This document shows positions 43,985 to 53,714 of a stretch of 64,000 bases of DNA, piece by piece (positions within the stretch are counted from its first letter, which is position 1; each line of letters begins with the position of its first letter). A program made the position numbers and the translations under genes. The notes beneath the pieces are model-generated. The model did no database searches, was not told where the DNA came from, and worked only from the letters and a program-made list of their open reading frames with translations. This DNA comes from Chitinophaga rhizophila (GTDB lineage Bacteria > Bacteroidota > Bacteroidia > Chitinophagales > Chitinophagaceae): positions 496,001-560,000 of the forward strand of contig NZ_JAICCF010000003.1 in the NCBI RefSeq assembly GCF_019492185.1. The letters are read 5' to 3'.

Positions 43985-46900
43985 ATGAAATCCAAATTCA
44001 CACGTTTCATGAGAATCGCTGTGCAGGGAACATTGGCATTGCTAATGACTTTGCAGGCATTCTCCCAAAGCCGGAAAGTAACCGGTAGAGTTCTGGATAA
44101 CCGGGATAACTCTCCTCTCCCCGGGGTATCTGTTCAAGTTAAAGGCACAGCTAACGGTACTCAGACAAAAGCAGATGGTACGTATAGCATAGACGCTGCA
44201 CAGGGTAGCACATTGGTGTTCTCTTTCATTGGCTACCTGAGCCAGGAAAAACCTGTCGCCGATGCAAATAATATTAACGTCAGTTTGTCTTCCGATGTAA
44301 AGTCCCTACAGGACGTTGTCGTGGTGGGTTACGGTACACAGCGCCGTTCCGACCTTACCGGCGCGGTAGCATCTGTAAAAACAGCGCAACTGGAAGAAAG
44401 ACCTGCCGCTTCTGTCAATCAGGCACTGGCAGGCAGGATTCCAGGGGTACAGGTAAATACTAACTCCGGCCGGCCAGGAGGGCAGACGAACGTACGCATC
44501 CGCGGTTTCAGCTCTATCAATACTACTAATAACCCGCTATATGTAATAGACGGAGTGGTTATCCCTGTAGGTGTTCAGACGCAGAACAGTAACGCAATTG
44601 ATTTCCTCAACCCTAATGAGATCGCTTCTGTGGAAGTACTGAAAGATGCTTCTTCCACTGCCATCTATGGAGCCAGAGGTGCTAACGGTGTTATTCTTGT
44701 AACAACCAAAAGAGGTAACGCCAGCGGCAGCCGCGTCACCTACGATGCTGGCCTGGCCTATAACATTGTCGGCCCTCGCAGAGTAGAAATGCTGAATGCA
44801 CGGGAATACATGCAGGTAGAAGACCTGGCCTGGAAAAACGCAGAAATCTACGATCCGGAAGGTTGGGCGAAAGGCGACTATATCTCCAGAGATCCTAAGC
44901 TAAAAAGAACCAATCCACTCTTGTTCGACAGCAATGGCAACCCGCTATACGATACTGACTGGTTCAAAGAATCTGTGCAAAAAAAGGTATCCCATAGCCA
45001 TCAGCTAGGCTTTACCGGTGGGGATGAAAACAGCCAGTTCGGACTCTTCCTGGGCTATAGAGATGATCAGGGCCTGCTGCTCAATTCTTACCTCAAACGT
45101 TACTCTGCCCGTTTCACCTTTGACAGCCAAATGAAGTCATGGCTAAAGGTAGGAGGCTCACTGGGCTATACCAACCAGGACGAAAACCTGGTAGATATCG
45201 GTACCGGTGGACTGAACGCTGTGCGTATGATTACCGAAGGATTACCATTCCTGCCTGTTAAAATGCCGGACGGTACCTACAGTAATAACAAAATGTATCC
45301 GGGCGCGGAAGGCGGTTCTAACCCTGTACATATTCTCACTGACCGTAAATACATGCTCCAGACACAAAACGTACTGGGTAACGCTTATGCTACTATCACA
45401 CTTGCCAAAGGACTCGAGTTCCGCAGTGTTGTAGGCGCTAATATCGTAACCCGTGGCAGAAATGAATGGAACGGACGTTCACTGCTGGATATCTCTGCTA
45501 CCCAGAAGGGTATAGCAATCACAGCCAATGACAGAGAAACATACTGGTCATTTGAAAACTACCTCACTTATAATAAGCGCTTTAACGACCTGCACTCCAT
45601 CAATGCAATAGCAGGGGTGGGCTGGCAAAAGGATAACCTCTTCGGCTTCAACCTGCGCGCAGAGAACTTCTCCACCGACTACTTCCAGAACAACAATATG
45701 GGTGCAGGTGGACTGATCCCATCTTCAGGTGCAGGCTCCCGTAAACTTGGCTTTGCCTTCAACTCTTACTTCGGTAGGGTCAACTATGGCTTCAAAGATA
45801 AGTACTACGTAACCTTCACAGGCCGCGCAGATGGTTCCTCCAAATTTGGTCCCAATAACAAGTATGCGTTCTTCCCATCAGGAGCTTTGGCATGGCGCGT
45901 ATCTGAAGAGCCATTCCTGAAGAACAATACAACTATCTCCACTCTGAAACTGCGTACCAGCTATGGTCTGACTGGTAACTCAGAGATTGATCCGTACAAC
46001 TACCTGCCGTCGCTTGCTGCAAGTAACGATTTCGCATTCCCACTGAACGGGCAGAAAGTACAGGGTGTTGGTACCAACAGGTTAGGTAATGATGACCTGA
46101 AATGGGAAAAAACGGCTCAGTATGACTTTGGTCTCGAACTGGGGCTGTTTAAAAACAGGATCTCCCTGGAAGCGGATATCTACTACAGGAAGACTACCGA
46201 CATGCTGCTGGAAGCGCCTGTACCAGGAAGCAGTGGCTATCCTAACATCCGGAAGAACATTGGTTCCATGGAGAACAAAGGTTTGGAACTTGGCATTAAC
46301 AGCGTGAATATTGAAAATAAAGACTTCTCCTGGACTACCACCTTCAACGTCTCTTTCAACAAGAATAAAGTACTGTCTCTGGCGTCTCCTGCCGACATCT
46401 TTGGTGTGGGTGGACCCAACTTCACCAACCAGACTAACATCATCCGTGTGGGTGAACCGGTTGGTTCCTTCTGGGGACTGGTACGTGAAGGTACCTGGAG
46501 CACAAAAGAAGCAGCCCAGGCTGCCCTGTTCAAAGACTACCGTGGTGGTAAGCCTATCCTGCCCGGTGATATCAAGTACCGCGACGTAAATGGCGACAAC
46601 GCTATTAACGATGCTGACCGTATGATCATCGGTAATGGTAACCCTGACTTCTGGGGAGGCTTCTTCAACACCTTCAAATACAGAAATCTGGACCTGACTA
46701 TCGAATTGCAGTTTGTATATGGCAATGATGTACTGAATATGACTCACCACTCCGGTGAAGACCGTACAGGCCTGGCAAACAGCTTCAAATCAGTACTGAA
46801 CTACTGGACAGAAGATCACCAGAATACGGATATCGCTGCACCACGTAACCCGGCAGCAGGCTATGTTACCAACGTAGATACCCGTTGGGTAGAAGATGGT

Positions 46901-47140
46901 TCTTTCCTCCGTGGCCGTAACCTGGCCCTGGGGTATAACTTCTCTCCTGAAAAACTGAAACGCCTGCATCTCTCCAAACTGAGACTATATGCATCTGTTC
47001 AGAACTTCTTCCTGGCTACCAAGTTCAGTGGAAATGATCCGGAAGTAAGTACCTACTCCCAGCCATTTGCCCAGGGTCAGACCTTCTTTGATTATCCGAA
47101 ACCTACTACGTTCCAGCTGGGCGCAAACGTAGCATTCTAG
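43985..47140 (+). CDS. SusC/RagA-family TonB-linked outer-membrane transporter
   Basis: A 1051-residue receptor. A signal peptide ends near QAFSQ, a carboxypeptidase-like regulatory domain follows (SRKVTGRVLDNRDNSPLPGV, about 29-105), then the plug with DVVVVGYGTQRRSDLTGAVA near 110-130 and SVEVLKDASSTAIYGARGAN near 215, and a 22-strand barrel. It lacks the STN domain, so it is not wired to an anti-sigma factor in the usual way. It works with the SusD protein encoded 24 bases later to import a glycan or peptide fragment. Confidence 0.97.
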   Translation: MKSKFTRFMRIAVQGTLALLMTLQAFSQSRKVTGRVLDNRDNSPLPGVSVQVKGTANGTQTKADGTYSIDAAQGSTLVFSFIGYLSQEKPVADANNINVSLSSDVKSLQDVVVVGYGTQRRSDLTGAVASVKTAQLEERPAASVNQALAGRIPGVQVNTNSGRPGGQTNVRIRGFSSINTTNNPLYVIDGVVIPVGVQTQNSNAIDFLNPNEIASVEVLKDASSTAIYGARGANGVILVTTKRGNASGSRVTYDAGLAYNIVGPRRVEMLNAREYMQVEDLAWKNAEIYDPEGWAKGDYISRDPKLKRTNPLLFDSNGNPLYDTDWFKESVQKKVSHSHQLGFTGGDENSQFGLFLGYRDDQGLLLNSYLKRYSARFTFDSQMKSWLKVGGSLGYTNQDENLVDIGTGGLNAVRMITEGLPFLPVKMPDGTYSNNKMYPGAEGGSNPVHILTDRKYMLQTQNVLGNAYATITLAKGLEFRSVVGANIVTRGRNEWNGRSLLDISATQKGIAITANDRETYWSFENYLTYNKRFNDLHSINAIAGVGWQKDNLFGFNLRAENFSTDYFQNNNMGAGGLIPSSGAGSRKLGFAFNSYFGRVNYGFKDKYYVTFTGRADGSSKFGPNNKYAFFPSGALAWRVSEEPFLKNNTTISTLKLRTSYGLTGNSEIDPYNYLPSLAASNDFAFPLNGQKVQGVGTNRLGNDDLKWEKTAQYDFGLELGLFKNRISLEADIYYRKTTDMLLEAPVPGSSGYPNIRKNIGSMENKGLELGINSVNIENKDFSWTTTFNVSFNKNKVLSLASPADIFGVGGPNFTNQTNIIRVGEPVGSFWGLVREGTWSTKEAAQAALFKDYRGGKPILPGDIKYRDVNGDNAINDADRMIIGNGNPDFWGGFFNTFKYRNLDLTIELQFVYGNDVLNMTHHSGEDRTGLANSFKSVLNYWTEDHQNTDIAAPRNPAAGYVTNVDTRWVEDGSFLRGRNLALGYNFSPEKLKRLHLSKLRLYASVQNFFLATKFSGNDPEVSTYSQPFAQGQTFFDYPKPTTFQLGANVAF

Positions 47141-47164
47141 TCAACATTCATCCAGAAAAAAGAG

Positions 47165-48739
47165 ATGCTCATGAAGAACTACATTAAAAAAACCGCATTC
47201 AGTATATTACTCGGAGGTAGCCTGTTTATGACCGGCTGTTCCAACTTCCTGGAAGACCAGGATCCATCCAACCTGTCTCCTGACAACTTCTATACGCTCC
47301 CTGAACATGCTGATGCTGCTGTATTCGCAGCCTATGCACGCGCCCGTTTTATCGCTGCCGGAGCCGGTATATTCTCTAACAACTTCCAGATGCTGGATGC
47401 TCCTACCGGCACTGCTACTACTGCCACTCCTCAAAACTCTGACCTTAACAACCTGTTAGGTCTGGTATATGACGGGGATAACCTGCATGTAAGACAATGG
47501 TGGAACGGAGCCTACAGGGTGATTGCCCAGGCCAACCTCGCCCTGGAGAAAATACCCGGTATCAACCCAATGGATGAAGCTCAGAAAAAGAGAACCCTGG
47601 GTGAAGCCAGCTTTATGCGGGCCTGGGCGTACTTTTATATCGTAAGATTATGGGGTGATGCGCCGCTGATACTTACTCCACAAACTGCCAATTCTCCGGA
47701 CTTTTATCCAAACCGTACCAAGGTAGAAGATATTTATACCCAGATAGTTACGGATCTGAAGGCGGCGGAAGCCTCCGGACTGCCATGGATGGATGCTTCA
47801 GGCAGGGTAGGACAAGCCGCTATCAAAACAGAGCTGGCAAAGGTATACTTGACCATGGCCGGCGCACCATTGAATAAAGGCACTGAGTATTATAAGCTGG
47901 CTGCTGATAAGGCTAAGGAAGTAATAGACTATTCTGCTGCCAATCCGACGATGGTAAACCTCTTTACCAACTACAACGACCTGCATTCGGTAACGCAGAA
48001 TAACCGGGTGGAACACCTCTTTGAGGTACAGTACCTGGCTGATATTGAAGGTAATCCGCTGCAGACCATTATGCTTCCTAACAACTCACTTGCCAAGAAC
48101 GTATCTGCTTTTGGCAGCGGTGTTGGTAGCTCTGTGCCTACGGCGTCTTTCTATAACTCATACAAAAAGTATGAACCAACCGATAAGCGTACGGATGAAC
48201 AACAGTTCTTCTTTACCTCTTATTACGAAAACGGTAATGGTGCGCCTTTCCCACTAGGCGGACCCTACATCTTTAAACATTTTGATGCGGAAGGCCATGG
48301 TAGTGTTGGCAAAGCCGGTACCGGCAGAAGTAACCTGAACCTAATGCAGATCCGTTTTGCAGAAACCCTGCTGATTTATGCAGAAGCACAGAACAAAGCA
48401 GACGGTGCACCTAATGCGCTTGCCTATGAGTCCCTGAACCGTGTACGCGGCAGAGCCAATCTGACTGCTTTACAGGGACTTACGCCTGCTGCTTTCGAGC
48501 TGGCTGTATGGCGCGAACGCTGGCATGAATTTGCCTATGAAGGCATTATCTGGTTTGATATGGTGAGACTGAGAAAGGTATATAACGAAGATACCAATGG
48601 CTTCGACAACTTTACCGGTCACGTCAACAAAAACTCTGGTGCTACACTGGCAGAAAAACACCTGCTGTTTCCATTACCGATCCAGGAAATGAGAAATAAC
48701 CCTAATCTGAGGCCTCAGAATCCAGGTTACGGCTCATAA
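47165..48739 (+). CDS. SusD/RagB-family nutrient-binding lipoprotein
   Basis: A 524-residue surface lipoprotein with lipobox LFMTGC, the SusD N-terminal segment DQDPSNLSPDNFYTLPEHAD, tetratricopeptide-like helices (EASFMRAWAYFYIVRLWGDA, VKTELAKVYLTM-type IKTELAKVYLTMAG), and a C-terminal RFAETLLIYAEAQNKADG and FEGIIWFDMVRLRK-type YEGIIWFDMVRLRK. It forms the lid of the SusC transporter. No glycoside hydrolase, peptidase or regulator accompanies the pair, so the substrate cannot be inferred. An alternative start at 47171 is possible. Confidence 0.96.
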   Translation: MLMKNYIKKTAFSILLGGSLFMTGCSNFLEDQDPSNLSPDNFYTLPEHADAAVFAAYARARFIAAGAGIFSNNFQMLDAPTGTATTATPQNSDLNNLLGLVYDGDNLHVRQWWNGAYRVIAQANLALEKIPGINPMDEAQKKRTLGEASFMRAWAYFYIVRLWGDAPLILTPQTANSPDFYPNRTKVEDIYTQIVTDLKAAEASGLPWMDASGRVGQAAIKTELAKVYLTMAGAPLNKGTEYYKLAADKAKEVIDYSAANPTMVNLFTNYNDLHSVTQNNRVEHLFEVQYLADIEGNPLQTIMLPNNSLAKNVSAFGSGVGSSVPTASFYNSYKKYEPTDKRTDEQQFFFTSYYENGNGAPFPLGGPYIFKHFDAEGHGSVGKAGTGRSNLNLMQIRFAETLLIYAEAQNKADGAPNALAYESLNRVRGRANLTALQGLTPAAFELAVWRERWHEFAYEGIIWFDMVRLRKVYNEDTNGFDNFTGHVNKNSGATLAEKHLLFPLPIQEMRNNPNLRPQNPGYGS

Positions 48740-48756
48740 GCCTGTAAGTAGATATT

Positions 48757-48798
48757 AAAAGGGAAAGGGAGGCTCAAATGAGCCTCCCTTTCCCTTTT
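48757..48798. terminator. Bidirectional terminator after SusCD
   Basis: Perfect 20-bp arms (48757-48776 with 48779-48798) with A-run and T-run at the two ends. It ends the SusCD transcript and may also serve the convergent tmk gene. Confidence 0.92.
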
Positions 48799-48888
48799 AA
48801 CGGCATCTATCTTATCAAAGCACCACAGCCTCACTAACTACCTGCATCCAGGATAAGTGAGAGGTGGATGTAATTGACAGATGTTCCC

Positions 48889-49575
48889 TTATTTACTGAT
48901 ATTATGGATGATCGCTGCGTGGATATCTTCAACAGTACGCATGTTGCTATCCTGATCACAACAAACAATCTTTGTAATAGTAGGATCTGTATCTGCCAGT
49001 ATATCATACTCCTGCTTCACTGCCAGCTGAAGAGAAAAGTCCTTTTCATGTATATCCTCTTTTCCCTTCAGATACTGCCTGTCATTAGCCGCACGCCGCT
49101 GGGTCAGCGCCTTTTTTGTAAACGAAAATGGCACATCCAGGTATACTGAAAGATCCGGCCTTGGAATACCATTGTACTCATATTCAAACATATTGATCCA
49201 TTCCCGCAGCGCCTGTTTTTCTTCTTCAGTTTTCAGCTTTGCACACTGGTAGGCTATATTAGACAAAACATACCGGTCTACCAGTACTACGTATCCATTA
49301 GCCAGCCATTCATTGATAGTATGTGAAAATGCCTTTCTGTCTTCTGCAAATAACAAAGCGACAAGTTGCGGATGCACATCTTTCACCTCTCCAAATTCCC
49401 CCCGCAGGAATTTTGCAATCAATTCTCCAAACACCCCTTCCTGTACAATTGGGAAGTGTACAAACCTTGTTTCTATTCCCTGGTTACTATAAAACTGTCT
49501 GAGTAGATCAATCTGCGTAGACTTACCTGCGCCGTCCAGTCCTTCGATGGCTATAAACCTGCTGTTGTTTTGCAT
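48889..49575 (-). CDS. tmk: Thymidylate kinase
   Basis: A 228-residue P-loop kinase that converts dTMP to dTDP. The P-loop is GLDGAGKST at 12-20, the DRY-type motif is LVDRYVLSNIAYQ near 97, and the lid region is RRAANDRQY near 160. Length and motifs are usual. It is 35 bases downstream of the M1 peptidase gene on... the opposite side: tmk starts 35 bases before that gene's stop codon position, so the M1 gene lies upstream of tmk on the same strand and read-through is possible. Confidence 0.95.
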   Translation of the reverse strand: MQNNSRFIAIEGLDGAGKSTQIDLLRQFYSNQGIETRFVHFPIVQEGVFGELIAKFLRGEFGEVKDVHPQLVALLFAEDRKAFSHTINEWLANGYVVLVDRYVLSNIAYQCAKLKTEEEKQALREWINMFEYEYNGIPRPDLSVYLDVPFSFTKKALTQRRAANDRQYLKGKEDIHEKDFSLQLAVKQEYDILADTDPTITKIVCCDQDSNMRTVEDIHAAIIHNISK

Positions 49576-49610
49576 TAAAATCAGTTGAAGCTATCCGGCA
49601 AAGATACCAC

Positions 49611-52487
49611 TTATTCAACGAACGAGGTTTCCCCTGAGCTGGTATCCGCTACATCAATATAAAAGTGCGCTTCATCCACTTCAAAATCATCAGCATGCAT
49701 ATTCTTCAATGTCATCGTCTTCCAGGTGGTAGCCGGACGAATAAAGGCCATCCTGCCAGCAGCCGTTGTTACTCTGACCGGCATATTAAAAGCAGGAACA
49801 TCTGCCTTCCAGCGGTAACGTACTATCAGATCTTTACCCTGCTGCTGTAATGCGTACTCCAACCGGGGAAGATGGACATGCTTCAGATACTGGTTGAAGA
49901 AAGGCGTGTAGTCCTGCTTTGTAAACCGGCATATATAGCTGACAAGACTATCTGAAGACAACGTTTGATAACGGTAATGCTGCTGGATGCCCCTTAGCAG
50001 GTCAAACCATAAAACATCGTTTTGTAATACCTGTCTGAAGGTATGCAGCATCAAGCTTCCCTTCCCATACATATCCCCGATCTCATAATAGATATGATTC
50101 ACATCGTACTCGCCTATTACCGGCTCTTTGTTGAAAACACCGCTTCTCTGGTCATTCAGGAATATTGTTGCCGTCTCTTTACCCAACATCTGCTCAATGA
50201 CCAAAGCCTCTGCATAAGTTGCAAATGCCTCATGTATCCACATATCCGCTATATCCCGGCAACTGATCGCATTGCCCCACCACTCATGCGCAGACTCATG
50301 CCAGACCAGGGCGGGATACTGCATATTAATATCCTTTCTCAGCTTACCGATACACACGCCACTCTGATGCTCCATCGGGTAGGGGCTCTCTACCAGCGTA
50401 AATCCATCTCTGCGAAAAGCATAAGGTCCGAAGTTCTTCTCAAAACAAGCCAGCATTGTCTTTACCTGGGCTTTGAGCTGCTGGAATAGCGGCTTATTAT
50501 ACGGCATGATATAGTAGTCAATAGTCAGGCTGTCTGCACCCACATATAAATCCGTCTCATGCAGGTACTTTCCGAAACAGAAACTTACATTATAGTTATT
50601 GATCGGGTAACTAACCTGCCACTCAAACCGGTTCTGGCCATTACCAACAGATACCTTGCGCAGCAAACGCCCGTTTGATACCTCTGTAAAGCCTTCCGGC
50701 AAAGTCACGCAGATACGCATACTGTCCGGCTCGTCAGATAGGTGATCTTTACATGGCCACCACAAGCTGGCACCAGATCCCTGGCAGACCATCTGCACCC
50801 AAGGGTTTCCTGCTTCGTCTTTGTCCCATATCAGGCCACCGTTCATCGGTATACTTTTATCGGGGACCTGTGGAATGCCTTCGTAATAAATTGTCATCTC
50901 TCCGGTACTACCAGCAGCCTGCATTGCCGGAAAAGAAACATATACAGCATCGTACTCTCTTGTATATGACAAGGGCTTACCATTATACAGGATACGTTCT
51001 ATCCGCATATTGGCATACAGGTCTATCTGCATCCTGTCAAAGGGTTCCAATACCTTATACCTGATCAGATTGCTGCCGGATAACCGGCGCTGGCTGGTAT
51101 CTATGGTTACATCGAGGTAGTAAAACTTCACGTCATAGCAGGAGCGAAGCGGGGAGAGCTGCCCTCTGAGTGTATCGGCCCGCGTAAAACCATGCTGGCG
51201 GTTAGACACGCGCTTCAGCGGAGCAACTGCTACCTGCGGCACGGTCTTCAGCGTATCGGGCAGGTCCGGCTGAATGATGTTATAATGCTCCCAGAAAGCA
51301 GGATCGTAACTATTGCTAACCTGATAGTTCATAGAAGAGCGAGCATCAGCCACGCCTGTCTGGAATTGCCGTACACTGTCTTTGCTTACATCCGTAACCA
51401 GCAAGCTAAAATCGCCGGACCAGGGTACTTCCCGGAGATTTCTCTTCCTGCTGTCAATAGCCACCTCCCAATGCCGTTGTACGGTATGCAGATAATACTT
51501 GCCCTTATATGCCTTATAAGAAAGTACTGTTCTTATTGCAGTAAACTTCAGGGTAGCGCCAACTACTTTTGACATAATAATATATGCTATCCCACCCTTG
51601 CCATGCCTGTTAATGTACTCATTACCCCGGGAACTGGTTTCCATATCTAACCTGACGATAGCATAGGTAGCTTCATCTATATAAATGCGGCCTTGTAAAA
51701 TAGCCTTCCTGTGATTTCCCCTGGGTAATACCTGGATAACCAACAACTTACGGCCACCTTCTGTGATAGTCTCCAAGAGGGAATATTGATAGTAACGATA
51801 GTTCTGAGGCCGGAGAAGACTGTTCTTTACGTCGTGGTATTTAATGATATCTTCTGACAATGAACTGTAAGCCGTGTTCAGAATATTACCTATCCAGTTG
51901 TAGAACTGCGGATCATTATTCGGGGGAGAGGGCCTTCTTCTTCCTTTTAAGATGCGTACCTGGTCTCTATACGTTTTGTCCCTGCGGAAAGTCTTAAAGA
52001 TATCCAATACCGACTCATTATAGTTCAGGGTATCATGATTGAAGTGAATGTTCTCCCTGTAAAAGGCAGTCATCCTGGTATCTGTTGTATCATAATTCTG
52101 CGGAATGAGGGCAACTGCTTTCCTGATAATATCCAGTCCGTCGGGTATATACACAGCTACCTCCGGCAAGGCAATAATGGCAGGTTCGAGACCGATATTA
52201 ACAAACTCACTATTTCCCGAAAAAGACCTGACCACAGTCCGATACCCTATACAGGATATCAGGATACTGTCTGCAACTAAGTGGGTAGGTATTTTAAAGG
52301 TAAAGTTCCCCAGGGTATTTGTCATAGTGCCGGAATGCCCGTTCTTCAGTTGAATGTTGGCGGCGGGGATAGGACGATGGCTGGTAGCGTCTGTGATAGT
52401 CCCGGAAAACACAATGAACGGGTCCTGGCAAAACACGGGTTTAGTGAACAGGAGTAAACAGACAACAAATAAAATTCGTGGGTACAT
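49611..52487 (-). CDS. M1-family metallopeptidase fused to a carboxypeptidase-like regulatory domain
   Basis: A 958-residue exported protein. A signal peptide (MYPRILFVVCLLLFTKPVFC) precedes a carboxypeptidase-like regulatory domain (about 26-110: FSGTITDATSHRPIPAANIQ). Then comes a roughly 270-residue beta-rich region of the type found next to such domains in Bacteroidota surface proteins, and a C-terminal M1 gluzincin domain from about 430. Zinc ligands are H730, H734 and E753 in HESAH...HEAFATYAE. No clear GxMEN motif is seen; MEHQSGVCIG near 700 takes its place. It probably clips N-terminal residues from peptides at the cell surface. Confidence 0.88.
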   Translation of the reverse strand: MYPRILFVVCLLLFTKPVFCQDPFIVFSGTITDATSHRPIPAANIQLKNGHSGTMTNTLGNFTFKIPTHLVADSILISCIGYRTVVRSFSGNSEFVNIGLEPAIIALPEVAVYIPDGLDIIRKAVALIPQNYDTTDTRMTAFYRENIHFNHDTLNYNESVLDIFKTFRRDKTYRDQVRILKGRRRPSPPNNDPQFYNWIGNILNTAYSSLSEDIIKYHDVKNSLLRPQNYRYYQYSLLETITEGGRKLLVIQVLPRGNHRKAILQGRIYIDEATYAIVRLDMETSSRGNEYINRHGKGGIAYIIMSKVVGATLKFTAIRTVLSYKAYKGKYYLHTVQRHWEVAIDSRKRNLREVPWSGDFSLLVTDVSKDSVRQFQTGVADARSSMNYQVSNSYDPAFWEHYNIIQPDLPDTLKTVPQVAVAPLKRVSNRQHGFTRADTLRGQLSPLRSCYDVKFYYLDVTIDTSQRRLSGSNLIRYKVLEPFDRMQIDLYANMRIERILYNGKPLSYTREYDAVYVSFPAMQAAGSTGEMTIYYEGIPQVPDKSIPMNGGLIWDKDEAGNPWVQMVCQGSGASLWWPCKDHLSDEPDSMRICVTLPEGFTEVSNGRLLRKVSVGNGQNRFEWQVSYPINNYNVSFCFGKYLHETDLYVGADSLTIDYYIMPYNKPLFQQLKAQVKTMLACFEKNFGPYAFRRDGFTLVESPYPMEHQSGVCIGKLRKDINMQYPALVWHESAHEWWGNAISCRDIADMWIHEAFATYAEALVIEQMLGKETATIFLNDQRSGVFNKEPVIGEYDVNHIYYEIGDMYGKGSLMLHTFRQVLQNDVLWFDLLRGIQQHYRYQTLSSDSLVSYICRFTKQDYTPFFNQYLKHVHLPRLEYALQQQGKDLIVRYRWKADVPAFNMPVRVTTAAGRMAFIRPATTWKTMTLKNMHADDFEVDEAHFYIDVADTSSGETSFVE

Positions 52488-52536
52488 GGCTTCTTTTTTA
52501 CCAGCAAAAGAAGCGGTTAATCTGGCTGCTGTCCAC

Positions 52537-52552
52537 TCAAATCCGGATTTGA
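52537..52552. repeat. 16-bp perfect palindrome between the AraC and M1 genes
   Basis: TCAAATCCGGATTTGA is self-complementary and lies 50 bases upstream of the M1 peptidase start, in the 87-base gap after the AraC regulator gene. It is a candidate operator. Confidence 0.6.
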
Positions 52553-52574
52553 TCAGTATTTAATCCATTCATTT

Positions 52575-53714
52575 TCAGCTTTTAATCACTTTGCCGGGGT
52601 TGTTCATATATTCCCGGGGAGACATCCCGGTATTATTCCGGAAGGCACGTTGAAAAGTAGGAAGGGAGTTAAAGCCCGACTCCAGCGCCAGGCTCAGAAT
52701 GGTGAACTGTTCCTGCCGGGACTCGGCAATTTTCTGTTTAAAGGCCGCTATTCTATATTCATTCACGAACTCATTAAAGCTCTTCTGCAGATGTTGATTC
52801 AACACTGCAGAGATAGTTTTCTGGGGAAGTCCGGTATACCGGGCCACGATAGACAGGTTCAATTCGGGGTTCAGGTAAAGCTGGTCCTGTTCCATAGCAT
52901 TTACCAGTAGAAATACTGCCTCGCTAACAACTGATGCAGCAATAGGTTGGGTAACTGCAGGACTTTTAACAACCGGCATTTCTCCGGCGGCTGTCAGCAT
53001 ATATCCTTTGATGCCCAGATAATAGGTCAATATCACCATCGGAATATACACCGGGTACCAGTCAACCTTATCCAGCAGCCAATCAGTATAACGAGGTATT
53101 ACATATGGTACGAGGTATACCAGCCATATGAGCTGGAACACCAGAAATACCTTCAGAAATTGCCGGATCCACTGCAAATGTTGCTGGTTGCTGATAGGGG
53201 TGGCAACCATGTACCGATAAGAAAAGTAGACATACAAGGTCATTGATAACCAACGTAGTATATCTGAATATACATTGTAGGTATCAATAAAAGTCACCCA
53301 GGGCTGCGGCCGCCTGTCCAGCACTCCAGTCACAATGCCGGCTACGTAGATGACTGCCGCCAGCTGGGGCACCATATCAATAATGATTGGACAGAAATGC
53401 AGGCGGTGTTGGCGGGTCACTACAAATGCCGGATCCAGGGTACTTCTTACATAAAAATATATCAGCGGACCAATAGGCATTATTATTATCAGAGGTACAA
53501 AATTCAACAGAAATCCGACGAGGGGTACCGACCCCACCCAGCTGGCATAGTTTAGGTACAGGTTAAGGCAAGCCGTTGCTATGAGCAGGATCACCAGCGC
53601 CAACAGTCGATCTCTTGCCGGCCGTTTTCGGGCAAAGAACAGCAGTCCGCTCATGATGAAGCCTTGCAGCGCGCCAAGTGATAACATGGTACTGAATATT
53701 CCGGAGAAGTTCAT
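52575..53714 (-). CDS. Membrane-embedded AraC-family transcriptional regulator
   Basis: A 379-residue protein with seven predicted membrane helices in the first 240 residues (LGALQGFIMSGLLFFA, LLALVILLIATACLNLYL, and others) and a C-terminal AraC DNA-binding domain (about 275-375: LNLSIVARYTGLPQKTISAV, SGFNSLPTFQRAF, TGMSPREYM). Such 7TM-AraC proteins of Bacteroidota are thought to sense a membrane or extracellular signal and act directly on DNA. It lies just upstream of the M1 peptidase gene on the same strand and may control it. The ligand is unknown. Confidence 0.9.
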   Translation of the reverse strand: MNFSGIFSTMLSLGALQGFIMSGLLFFARKRPARDRLLALVILLIATACLNLYLNYASWVGSVPLVGFLLNFVPLIIIMPIGPLIYFYVRSTLDPAFVVTRQHRLHFCPIIIDMVPQLAAVIYVAGIVTGVLDRRPQPWVTFIDTYNVYSDILRWLSMTLYVYFSYRYMVATPISNQQHLQWIRQFLKVFLVFQLIWLVYLVPYVIPRYTDWLLDKVDWYPVYIPMVILTYYLGIKGYMLTAAGEMPVVKSPAVTQPIAASVVSEAVFLLVNAMEQDQLYLNPELNLSIVARYTGLPQKTISAVLNQHLQKSFNEFVNEYRIAAFKQKIAESRQEQFTILSLALESGFNSLPTFQRAFRNNTGMSPREYMNNPGKVIKS

